Position numbers and translations under genes: made by a program. DNA of 15,586 bases from the NCBI GenBank assembly GCA_965651255.1, contig CBFGRU010000048.1, positions 1 to 15,586 of the forward strand, given 5' to 3'. Source of the stretch: CBFGRU01 sp965651255 (GTDB taxonomy: Bacteria > Planctomycetota > Phycisphaerae > Phycisphaerales > SM1A02). Of the stretch, positions 6,792 to 12,994 are shown piece by piece (position 1 is the stretch's first letter; the number at the start of each line of letters is the position of its first letter). The notes under the pieces were generated by a model. The model was given only the letters and a program-made list of their open reading frames with translations. It was not told the origin of the DNA and made no database searches.

Positions 6792-8231
6792 ATGGCCGAT
6801 GTACCTGATCATCTCGACCGACTGGCCGACCTCTTCCTCTCCGACCCGGATGGACTCTGCCGCACCTTCGCGCCGCCGTCGCCGCCGCTCAAACTGCATC
6901 GGCCGACGATGATTGAAGTGCTCCTCATCGGTCACCTGCCGGTGCGCGCAGCGCTCTGGGCTCCGCAATATGCCCAACGCATCGCGAGCGAACAGGAACC
7001 CGTTGCGCTGCTCACGCTCGATGCGACGGGGCGCCCGACCATCGAGTTCTACAGCGCCGATGCCTCGCTGCAGCGCACGCTCATGTCCGCGCACCCTGAT
7101 CAACCCGAAACGTTGCGGTCGATCATTCATCGCGCCACGCCCCACATCAAACGGTGGATGATCCTGCCCCCTCCCGGCTCGGCGGGTGATGCAGCGCTGC
7201 TCCCCATCGTCGATCGCGTGACCATCCTCACCGGTGCCGATGAAGTCGCCACCGTCAACGCCTACACCCGGCTGAAGGAACTGCACACCGCCGCCGCCGA
7301 TCCATCCGAAACCCCCGGGAGCCCCGGAACCCCCGACACCCCCGGTACCCCCGGTACCCCGGAAACCCCTCACACCGTCGATCATCTCGAGTTCGCCATC
7401 GCGTTCCTCGGCTCCGCCGCCGATCGCGCGCACGAAGCAGGCGAGCGGCTTGAACGCGCGCTCTCCCTCCATCTCGGCCTCTCTCTCGCGCCACGCATCA
7501 TCATCCCGCGCATCGAACCCCTCGACACGGTCCTCCGCAGAAGTCCTCATTACACGCCCGGCGATGACTGCACCCCCTCCATCGGTGAAGTCATCGAGTG
7601 GATTCACGACCCGGAACCCGTGGCGAACACCGATGCACTCGAAACAGAAGCATCCACAGCCACCCCGCCGCGCACGATGCCGCCCGTGATCGAGACGATT
7701 CGCCTCCAGCCGCGCATCCATCACCATTCGAGTGAACAACCCGTCGGCCGGGTGCACCCGCTCCGCGCAGCCGTTGAATCTCCCCCGGAAGTTGCCCCGG
7801 AAGTTGCCCCGGAATCTCCCCCGGAAGCCGCCCCGGCCGTCGACCAAGCCCAGCCGCGCGATCCCGCCACTTCGCTCGCCGCGTTCATTCGCGGGTTGTC
7901 GGGTCTCGGCATTCCCTGTCCCGAATCGGCGCGGGTGGAAGTGGCTTCGGCCGATGACGGCGCGATTCACCTCGTCGCGCGCGAGGGTGATCTCGCTTCG
8001 CTCGCCCGGGCCGAAGCGTGGGCGAAGAAGAACGCGAACCTCATCGCGATGGCGTTTCCGAACCGCACAATCGACCCCGCCGGCCGTGTGGTGCGGCACC
8101 TCGTCACCGACACCCCCGCGCGGTTCGCCGACCTCTACGACAGCGACTATCGGCTGCACATCATCGCGCCGGTCGATGTGGATGGCCATCGCGGCTGGTA
8201 CAGCGCACCGCTGAACTCGCCGCGCGCGTGA
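6792..8231 (+). CDS. Unknown protein, probable degenerate MinD/FlhG-like fold without P-loop, plus conserved-looking C-terminal domain
   Basis: 479 residues, not a family I can name. Residues 40-250 follow the order of a MinD/FlhG ATPase without its nucleotide site: IEVLLIGHLPVRAALWAPQYA (41-61) where the P-loop should be, VALLTLD (71-77) like the strand after helix 1, RWMILPPPG (121-129) like the Walker B region, VDRVTILTGADEVATVNAYTRLKEL (140-164) like the MinD/FlhG 'D.v.lvt.pd..sv..aY..lK' segment, and LEFAIAFLGSA...GERLERALSLHLGLSLAPRIIIPR (199-240) like the FlhG 'vNr...eg..v...l.....lgv.l...g.iP' segment. Insert 172-194 is a Thr/Pro/Gly repeat. Residues 250-360 are Pro-rich with a PEVAPEVAPESPPEAAP repeat, and 360-470 form a compact domain ending RGWYSAPL. 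ATG 6792 lies 6 nt after the ATPase stop, so translation is probably coupled and the products may interact. The pseudo-ATPase reading is inference. Confidence 0.7.
   Translation: MADVPDHLDRLADLFLSDPDGLCRTFAPPSPPLKLHRPTMIEVLLIGHLPVRAALWAPQYAQRIASEQEPVALLTLDATGRPTIEFYSADASLQRTLMSAHPDQPETLRSIIHRATPHIKRWMILPPPGSAGDAALLPIVDRVTILTGADEVATVNAYTRLKELHTAAADPSETPGSPGTPDTPGTPGTPETPHTVDHLEFAIAFLGSAADRAHEAGERLERALSLHLGLSLAPRIIIPRIEPLDTVLRRSPHYTPGDDCTPSIGEVIEWIHDPEPVANTDALETEASTATPPRTMPPVIETIRLQPRIHHHSSEQPVGRVHPLRAAVESPPEVAPEVAPESPPEAAPAVDQAQPRDPATSLAAFIRGLSGLGIPCPESARVEVASADDGAIHLVAREGDLASLARAEAWAKKNANLIAMAFPNRTIDPAGRVVRHLVTDTPARFADLYDSDYRLHIIAPVDVDGHRGWYSAPLNSPRA
7305..7373 (+). repeat. Short in-frame tandem repeat (Thr-Pro-Gly) within the MinD-like gene
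   Basis: Degenerate 9-base repeats of the type acccccggt encode alternating TPG/SPG/TPD tripeptides at residues 172-194. They sit exactly between two segments that match consecutive parts of a MinD/FlhG fold, so they look like an expanded surface loop. The period is a multiple of three, which keeps the frame. Confidence 0.75.
7776..7841 (+). repeat. Short in-frame tandem repeat (Pro-Glu-Val/Ala) within the MinD-like gene
   Basis: Repeats of about 12 bases (gttgccccggaa and variants) encode PPEVAPEVAPESPPEAAP at residues 331-348, in the flexible Pro-rich region before the C-terminal domain. Like the repeat at 7305-7373 and the array downstream, it is built around CCCCGG. Confidence 0.7.
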
Positions 8232-8259
8232 GGCCGCGAGGTACATCTCCATCGACCAG

Positions 8260-8532
8260 CCGGGCATGCCGGGAAAGACTCCGGGCAAGCCGGGAAACGC
8301 TCCGGGCAAGCCGGGAAACGCTCCGGGCAAGCCCGGAAAACCTCCGGGCATGCCGGGAATGTCTCCGGGCAAGCCGGGAAACGCTCCGGGCAAGCCCGGA
8401 AAACCTCCGGGCAAGCCGGGAAACGCTCCGGGCAAGCCGGGAAACGCTCCGGGCAAGCCCGGAAAACCTCCGGGCATGCCGGGAATGTCTCCGGGCATGC
8501 CGGGGAACGCTCCGGGCAAGCCCGGAACCTCT
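8260..8532. repeat. 21-bp tandem array, 13 units, in the convergent gap
   Basis: Thirteen head-to-tail units of exactly 21 bp, each starting ccgggcaWgccSgg; the last unit is diverged. Three main variants are visible: A (ends aaacgct; units 2, 3, 6, 8, 9), B (gcccggaaaacct; units 4, 7, 10 and diverged 13) and C (catgccgggaatgtct; units 5, 11 and diverged 1, 12). The block A-A-B-C at 8281-8364 recurs identically at 8407-8490, showing segmental amplification by whole units. B units contain the perfect inverted repeat CCGGGC-AA-GCCCGG (8323, 8386, 8449, 8512), so the array could form serial hairpins or cruciforms. No reading frame through it contains a stop; plus-strand reading gives PGKPGNA-type heptapeptides, minus-strand readings give AFPGLPG or RFPACPE. 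There is no spacer, so it is not CRISPR. It begins 28 bp after the stop of the upstream plus-strand gene. Confidence 0.97.
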
Positions 8533-8720
8533 GACAGCAGGGTGGCACGGCGTGACAGCAGGGTTTCACCGGCTGGCAGCCGCGTGGCAGGGCGTGGCAG
8601 CCGAACGGCGTGCAGCGACTGCGGGGTTTGGCGATCTCACAGCGCGGTGGCCGGTCGTGACAGTCAGATGGCAGGGCGTGACAGCGCGGCGGCATCCGCT
8701 GACAGCACGGCAGCGCTCAG
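8532..8720. repeat. Second, degenerate 21-bp tandem array, nine units, in register with the first
   Basis: Nine diverged units of exactly 21 bp start at 8532, 8553, 8574, 8595, 8616, 8637, 8658, 8679 and 8700, with a consensus close to tgacagcNcggtggcaggg. Units 4 and 5 are the most diverged, but their combined length is still 42 bp. The sequence is unrelated to the first array, yet the period is the same and the junction keeps phase to within one base. The final unit reaches into the 3' end of the M19 gene: that gene's TGA (complement of 8717-8719) lies in unit 9. Equal length despite heavy divergence suggests selection for a three-base-multiple period, or decay of an older array by substitution only. 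Confidence 0.85.
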
Positions 8721-9715
8721 CCGGCGCGCGGCAGGGTGCGTTCGAGCAGGCGCTCCCAGTTGCCGCAGGTGAACCCTTCGAGTTCCTCATCGCGCCAGCC
8801 GCGGTTGCGGAGGGCATCCGCCAGGCCGCTGAGTTTCCGGGGGTGATCGAGGTCGATCGGCAGACTGGTTGGCGGGAAGCCGCCATCCATGTCGCTCCCG
8901 AGCGCGAGGTGCTTTCGCGAGCCGGCGATGGTTTCGAGATGGTCGAGATGGCGCAGGCAGTCATCGATGCCGGCGCGTTCGCCGGTGGAGAGGAAGCGGC
9001 CGTAGAGGTTCAGGCCGATGATGCCATCGCGCGCGGCGATTTCGCGAATGTGTTCATCGCGCAGGTGTCGCTGGTTGCGGGCTGCCTCGCCGGTCATGGC
9101 AGCGCGGGCGTTGGAGTGCGTGGCGATGACCGGGCCGGTCGCGAGGTTGAGCACCGCATCGGCTGCTTCATCGGAGAGATGCGAGAGGTCGTGGATGATG
9201 CCGTGCTGATCGAGCGCGCGGATGAGCGCGCGGCCTTCTTCGGTGAGCGGGCCGTGCGGTTCGCTGTTGCCGCCTGCGTAGCGCGAGCCGCGCGCCCAGG
9301 TGAGGCCGACGAGGCGGAGGCCGCGCTCGACCCAGAAGGGGACTTCATCGGGCGATCGGATGGGGTCCGCGCCTTCCATGAGGAGGACGATGCGGATGGG
9401 AGCATCGGCCGCAAGGTCTTCGCGCGTGCGGATGATCTTGAGGTGGCCGAAGCGTTCGAGCGTTTCGTACGCTTCGAGCTGGCGCAGGCCGGCGGCGTGG
9501 GCGCCGTCGCGGTCGTTGGTGTCGGCGTAGCCGTGGGGGGTACCGGGGGCACCGAGTTCGGTGTAGATGGTGGCGAAGCAGGTGTGGATGCCGGCATCGA
9601 TGAGGTCGGGCAATGAGATGCAGCCGAGGGATGGATCGGTGATGGGTTGGGTGAGGTCGCGCCCGCTGACAGCGAGGTAGGCGAGGTCAAGGTGGCCATC
9701 GATCCACATCGGCAT
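8717..9715 (-). CDS. M19-family membrane-dipeptidase-type zinc peptidase
   Basis: Peptidase family M19 (renal dipeptidase superfamily, TIM barrel with a binuclear zinc site), 332 residues; hydrolyses dipeptides, in some members including those with a D-residue. Metal and substrate residues visible are H8 and D10 (IDGHLDLAY), E114 (LLMEGADP), H179 (DLSHLSDEA), H200 (ATHSNARA), R217 (NQRHLRDEHI) and D275 (ALGSDMDGG). The C-terminus (GFTCGNWERLLERTL) is the usual family ending. No signal peptide is present from this start, so a cytoplasmic enzyme is likely. The ATG at 9713-9715 begins MPMWIDGHLD and matches the family N-terminus; no Shine-Dalgarno is visible. The frame stays open upstream to 9922 but reads as low-complexity Ser/Arg/Pro sequence, so I exclude it. 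The stop lies inside a 21-bp repeat, and the frame remains open well beyond the TGA. Confidence 0.92.
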   Translation of the reverse strand: MPMWIDGHLDLAYLAVSGRDLTQPITDPSLGCISLPDLIDAGIHTCFATIYTELGAPGTPHGYADTNDRDGAHAAGLRQLEAYETLERFGHLKIIRTREDLAADAPIRIVLLMEGADPIRSPDEVPFWVERGLRLVGLTWARGSRYAGGNSEPHGPLTEEGRALIRALDQHGIIHDLSHLSDEAADAVLNLATGPVIATHSNARAAMTGEAARNQRHLRDEHIREIAARDGIIGLNLYGRFLSTGERAGIDDCLRHLDHLETIAGSRKHLALGSDMDGGFPPTSLPIDLDHPRKLSGLADALRNRGWRDEELEGFTCGNWERLLERTLPRAG

Positions 9716-9827
9716 GCGGAGAGAAGGATAGGGTGATGAGCGGACCGGCGATGGGCGGGATGATGGGCGAAGTCGGTGGGTCTTGATTGATCGTTTCGAC
9801 GCGGGACGGTACCGTGATGGGTTCGTG
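9716..9827. promoter_or_regulatory. Divergent intergenic interval between M19 and DUF2752 genes
   Basis: This 112-bp gap between divergent genes must hold promoters for both the dipeptidase gene and the four-gene plus-strand operon. A possible plus-strand pair is TTGATT (9783-9788) with a weak TACCGT at about 9810, but it does not match a standard consensus well. The gap is G-rich on the plus strand with repeated gatggg/gatggg-like words. No operator or riboswitch is recognisable. Confidence 0.3.
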
Positions 9828-10295
9828 ATGGATGCGACCGTCCAATCTGGACCGCTGAGGGCGGGCGTGAGCGATGTGACCCGGCGCCGGGTGGTGGCGG
9901 GGGTGGTTGCGTTGGCGGCCATGGCCCTGCTGGGGGTGGCGGCGTGGATGGAGCCCTCGGCCGCGGGACACGGAACCCACGAGCAGTTGGGGCTGCCGAA
10001 GTGCGACTGGATCGCGCGGTTTGATCTGCCGTGCGCAACGTGCGGGATGACGACGGCCTTCGCGCACGCGGCGGAGGGAAGTTTCGTGCAGTCGTTCCTG
10101 ACCCAGCCGCTGGGGTTTCTGCTGGCGCTCGGGACGGCGGCGACGCTGCTGGTTGCGCTCTATATCTTGGGGACTGGGTCGGCGGTTTCGCGCATCTTTG
10201 CTTCGTGGTGGACAAACCGGATGATTTACGTGCTGGTGGCGATCTTGCTGGCCTCGTGGGGCTACAAGATTCTTCAGGTCAAAGGATGGTGGTAG
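9828..10295 (+). CDS. DUF2752-family small membrane protein
   Basis: 155 residues. The family signature is LPCATCGMTTAFAHAAEGS (67-85), matching the usual 'CPxCGLTRAF' of DUF2752 proteins, whose function is unknown. Three hydrophobic segments are seen: 22-40, 94-114 and 132-148. C59 (LPKCDW) and the C69/C72 pair could ligate metal or form disulfides; this is inference. The ATG at 9828 was chosen; an in-frame TTG at 9783 and GTG at 9825 are possible. It is the first gene of an operon: its TAG is directly followed by the ATG of a lipoprotein gene. Confidence 0.85.
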   Translation: MDATVQSGPLRAGVSDVTRRRVVAGVVALAAMALLGVAAWMEPSAAGHGTHEQLGLPKCDWIARFDLPCATCGMTTAFAHAAEGSFVQSFLTQPLGFLLALGTAATLLVALYILGTGSAVSRIFASWWTNRMIYVLVAILLASWGYKILQVKGWW

Positions 10296-11018
10296 ATGGT
10301 GAAGCGGGTACTGCTGAGCGGATTGCTGATGGGCGCGCTGGTGTCGATGAACGGCTGCGCGATCGGCGCCCTGGTCGGGGCGGTCGGCTCGGAGATCGAG
10401 CGCAACAAGAAGATCGAAGTGCTCGCCGAGTACGACGACCTGGACGGTCGGACGGTGGCGGTGCTGGTTGATCTGGACCCGATGACGATGTACGAGCATC
10501 CATCGCTGGTGACGAACATCACCTCCGGCGTGGTGAACTCTCTGCGACGAAATGTGCCGACCGCGCGCGTGATGCCCGCGGAGTTGTCGCTGCAATGGCA
10601 GTATTCAACGCCCGGCTGGAACGCGATGGCGTTCAGCGAAATGGCGGATTCCATTCGCATGAACAATCGCGCGGTGTACGGTGAGAACGGCGATGTCGCG
10701 ATCGACCGGATCATTCACATCGAGGTGGTCGAGTATCGTCTGAACCCGCCGGGAAATCGCTACGAGTGGGACGGCGTGTGCGCTGCGAACGTGCGGGTGA
10801 TCGAGAGTGATGAACAGGCGTACGACCCCGACCTGCCGGCGCTCGATCAGTCGGTGGTGGCGAAGTTTCCCGACCAGGCCGGCGTGGGGTGGGAATCGGC
10901 GAGTGCCGATCGAATTGCGCTCGGCCTGCTGGTGAAGTTCGTTGAAGAGACGGTGTGGCTGTTCTACGACCATGAAGAGTGGAAGTACCCTGACCTTCGC
11001 TCGAAGGATGCCCAGTAA
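10296..11018 (+). CDS. Predicted lipoprotein of unknown function (first of two related)
   Basis: 240 residues with a lipoprotein signal: MVKRVLLSGLLMGALVSMNGC, with Cys21 the predicted lipidated residue. The mature part starts with a Gly/Ala-rich helix-like stretch (AIGALVGAVGSEIERNKK), then DGRTVAVLVDLD, a helical segment ITSGVVNSLRRNVPTARVMP, a beta-like DRIIHIEVVEYRL, and a C-terminal helix KFVEETVWLFYDHEEWKYP. The same order occurs in the next gene product (RPTVVFVDD; IGDAIAQQLMIEEVL; AEQLIYVQMTGYV; EKVAKLFYKHLIEN), so the two look like diverged paralogues. The fold resembles small envelope lipoproteins built around a 'functional amount by name' beta-alpha pattern (LpoB / DUF4136 style), but I cannot assign a family. 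The ATG abuts the preceding stop, with AAAGGA at 10281-10286, nine bases upstream. Confidence 0.85.
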   Translation: MVKRVLLSGLLMGALVSMNGCAIGALVGAVGSEIERNKKIEVLAEYDDLDGRTVAVLVDLDPMTMYEHPSLVTNITSGVVNSLRRNVPTARVMPAELSLQWQYSTPGWNAMAFSEMADSIRMNNRAVYGENGDVAIDRIIHIEVVEYRLNPPGNRYEWDGVCAANVRVIESDEQAYDPDLPALDQSVVAKFPDQAGVGWESASADRIALGLLVKFVEETVWLFYDHEEWKYPDLRSKDAQ

Positions 11019-11704
11019 TGAGAATCGCCCGGTACCCGAAGAAACGATCGCTGCTGCTGTTTCTCCTGATCGGCGTGGTGGTGCTGCTTCCTGCGGGGTG
11101 CAACATCGTCGCGCCGGCGGTGGTGATGTTCAGCCCTCCGCCATCGCGGCCGGCGGAATATCAACTGGCGGATCGACCGACGGTGGTGTTCGTTGATGAT
11201 CGTGGCAACAAACTGCCCCGGCGGAACCTGCGGGTGATGATCGGCGATGCGATCGCGCAGCAGTTGATGATCGAAGAGGTGCTGACGGACACCATCACCA
11301 CACGCGATGCGCTGGCGGTGGCGAATCGGGAAACGGATGATGCACTGTTGAGCATGGAAGACATCGGTCGCGCCGTCGGCGCGGAGCAGCTCATCTACGT
11401 GCAGATGACCGGCTACGTGGATTCGTTCGACGGGATTCGTCGGCGGCCGGCGGCATCATGCGAAGTCTCGGTGATTGACATCTCCAATCGTGCACGGCTG
11501 TTTCCGACGTCGGACTCGGCGACACGGACACGAACCGTCGAGATCATCAGCCCGCGCGAGTTCCCTGAATCGGCCATGAGCAGCGCCGCGGCGAGGCGGG
11601 TCATGCAGGATGACATGGCCAAGATCATCGGCGAGAAGGTGGCGAAGCTCTTCTACAAGCACCTCATCGAGAACTCACAGATCACCACCGAGATTACCCG
11701 CTGA
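11018..11704 (+). CDS. Predicted lipoprotein of unknown function (second of two related)
   Basis: 228 residues. A basic N-terminus (MRIARYPKKR), a hydrophobic core and LLPAGC place the lipidated Cys at residue 28. The mature protein begins with a Pro/Ser-rich tether (SPPPSRPAEY), then RPTVVFVDDRGNKL, a helix IGDAIAQQLMIEEVL, the beta-like AEQLIYVQMTGYVDSF and ASCEVSVIDISNRARLFP, and the C-terminal helix DDMAKIIGEKVAKLFYKHLI. It parallels the preceding gene product in layout. The ATG overlaps the upstream TAA (TAATG) and has GAAGGA at 11003-11008 with a nine-base spacer; its own TGA overlaps the ATG of the glycosyltransferase gene. Coupled translation suggests that both lipoproteins and the glycosyltransferase are made together. 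Function unknown. Confidence 0.85.
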   Translation: MRIARYPKKRSLLLFLLIGVVVLLPAGCNIVAPAVVMFSPPPSRPAEYQLADRPTVVFVDDRGNKLPRRNLRVMIGDAIAQQLMIEEVLTDTITTRDALAVANRETDDALLSMEDIGRAVGAEQLIYVQMTGYVDSFDGIRRRPAASCEVSVIDISNRARLFPTSDSATRTRTVEIISPREFPESAMSSAAARRVMQDDMAKIIGEKVAKLFYKHLIENSQITTEITR

Positions 11705-12993
11705 TGCGTGTGCTTCACCTGATTGACCCGGGCAGCCCCGGCGGCGGCGCCTGTACGCTGCAGTTGCTGGCCGAGCCGCTCTCGCGGTTGAACTCGGTGC
11801 GGCAGGATGTCCTGATCATCGGACACGAACGGCACGAGCAACTCGCCCGCGAGTGCGGTGTGGAGCCGACGGGACGCTTGACGGCGCCGTTCAATCAGCC
11901 CGCGCTGGCCGGTTTCGCTGGCGCAACGCTGAAGCATTACATTCGCGTTTCGGAAGAGGCCCGTGGTCAGTATGACCTGATTCACACATGGACTTCACGT
12001 TCGACGCTGCTCGCCGCCATGGCAGCGCCGCACCGAAACCGCGTGGCAACGCTGTCAGTCGGGCCGGTGAACAGTTTTGTGATGCAGTTGCTCGGCGCGG
12101 TTCTTGAGTATCGGCCTTGCCCGCTCTTGGCAACGAGCAAGAGTGTGCGCCGGGATTACATCGCCATGGGGCTCGATGCAGAGATGATTGATGTCCTGCA
12201 ACCGGCGGTTCATCCCGAAGCGGTTGAGCTGACCGATCGGGCAACCCTGCGCACACGGTGGGGGGTGGAACCGGAGACCTTTGTTGTCGGTTTGCTGGCG
12301 GAACCGGTGAACTGGTGTGATGCGAAGGCGGCGGTGCGCATTCTCGCGCTCGCGGCTGAGTCAAAGCGCGATGTGCGGCTGGTGCTGCACCCCAAGGCGA
12401 GCCGCCGCATCGATGCGCAGGCCTGGGCGGAGAAGATCGGTCTGGATGACCGCCTCATTGTTGATGATGAGATCGCGGTGCCATGGAAAGTCGTGAATGG
12501 ATTGGATGCCGCGCTTCTGCTCGGCGATGACACCAGCACGTTCGACCTGCGGCAACGGGGATCCGCCTTTTCTCTGCTCTTCGGTGGCGGTCGGGCGCTG
12601 CGCCCGATGCCGGGCGTTATGCCGGCGCTGTGGGCAATGGGCGCCGGGGTTCCGGTGATTGCCGATGCAACCGCGGCGGCCCATGAGTTCATTCGTGACG
12701 GGGTGACCGGGCTCCTGGTGAATCAGCATGATCAGAACCAGGCCGCGGATCGCCTCTGCCGGTTGTATGACGATCGAACAATCGGCGGTCGCATCGGTTC
12801 TGCCGCTCGTCGCCAAGTGAGCGAGCGACATCATGTCAGCGCCTATTGCGTGCGCCTGAAGGATGTGTACGAGCGCATCGTCGAAGGCCGAGAGGTCGGA
12901 GTCGTGCACAGCGGGGGAGTGCCGGTGGTGGAGAAACGCCGAGACGTGGTGCGAGCGAAGGAATCGGTTGGCGCCGGCATGAAACGATCATGA
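11704..12993 (+). CDS. GT4-type (GT-B fold) glycosyltransferase lacking the EX7E glutamates
   Basis: 429 residues with a two-domain GT-B layout. The N-terminal domain opens with MRVLHLIDPGSPGGGACTLQLL, whose Gly-rich loop is the acceptor-side landmark of GT4 enzymes, and contains DLIHTWTSRSTLLAA. The C-terminal domain has the strand FVVGLLAEPVNWCDAKAA (193-210), VRLVLHPKA, and AMGAGVPVIADATAAAHEFIRDGVTGLLV (311-339), including E328 near the donor phosphate site. In active GT4 enzymes a Glu sits just before this motif (LEAMACG) and another seven residues earlier. Here the counterparts are W310 (ALWAMGAG) and a residue in RPMPG, so the retaining-GT4 EX7E pair is absent. It may use a different mechanism or be non-catalytic. 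The ATG overlaps the preceding TGA by one base. The tail beyond about residue 395 is extra and basic. The gene stops one base before the convergent amidohydrolase gene's stop. Confidence 0.83.
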   Translation: MRVLHLIDPGSPGGGACTLQLLAEPLSRLNSVRQDVLIIGHERHEQLARECGVEPTGRLTAPFNQPALAGFAGATLKHYIRVSEEARGQYDLIHTWTSRSTLLAAMAAPHRNRVATLSVGPVNSFVMQLLGAVLEYRPCPLLATSKSVRRDYIAMGLDAEMIDVLQPAVHPEAVELTDRATLRTRWGVEPETFVVGLLAEPVNWCDAKAAVRILALAAESKRDVRLVLHPKASRRIDAQAWAEKIGLDDRLIVDDEIAVPWKVVNGLDAALLLGDDTSTFDLRQRGSAFSLLFGGGRALRPMPGVMPALWAMGAGVPVIADATAAAHEFIRDGVTGLLVNQHDQNQAADRLCRLYDDRTIGGRIGSAARRQVSERHHVSAYCVRLKDVYERIVEGREVGVVHSGGVPVVEKRRDVVRAKESVGAGMKRS

Positions 12994-12994
12994 T

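Noticed and set aside
6591..8519. Long minus-strand reading frame (642 codons) starting in the repeat array with PGLPGAF-type repeats
   Set aside because: It runs antisense to the coupled plus-strand gene at 6792-8231, which has coherent protein segments and a start set by the upstream stop. The frame is open because of high GC.
8260..8532. CRISPR array
   Set aside because: Units are contiguous, 21 bp, with no spacers, and no cas genes are present.
8266..8772. Possible collagen-like or PGKPGNA-repeat protein on the plus strand
   Set aside because: Glycine spacing is irregular for collagen, there is no Shine-Dalgarno, the second half becomes Ser/Arg/Cys-rich without structure, and the end overlaps the dipeptidase gene. 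Recorded as a DNA repeat only.
8018..9616. Plus-strand reading frame of 532 codons across the array and the dipeptidase gene
   Set aside because: It is antisense to a clear M19 peptidase with all active-site residues, and its own translation shows no recognisable motif.
9716..9922. N-terminal extension of the M19 protein
   Set aside because: The extra 69 residues are low-complexity and lie under the divergent gene's start; the family N-terminus begins at the ATG at 9715.
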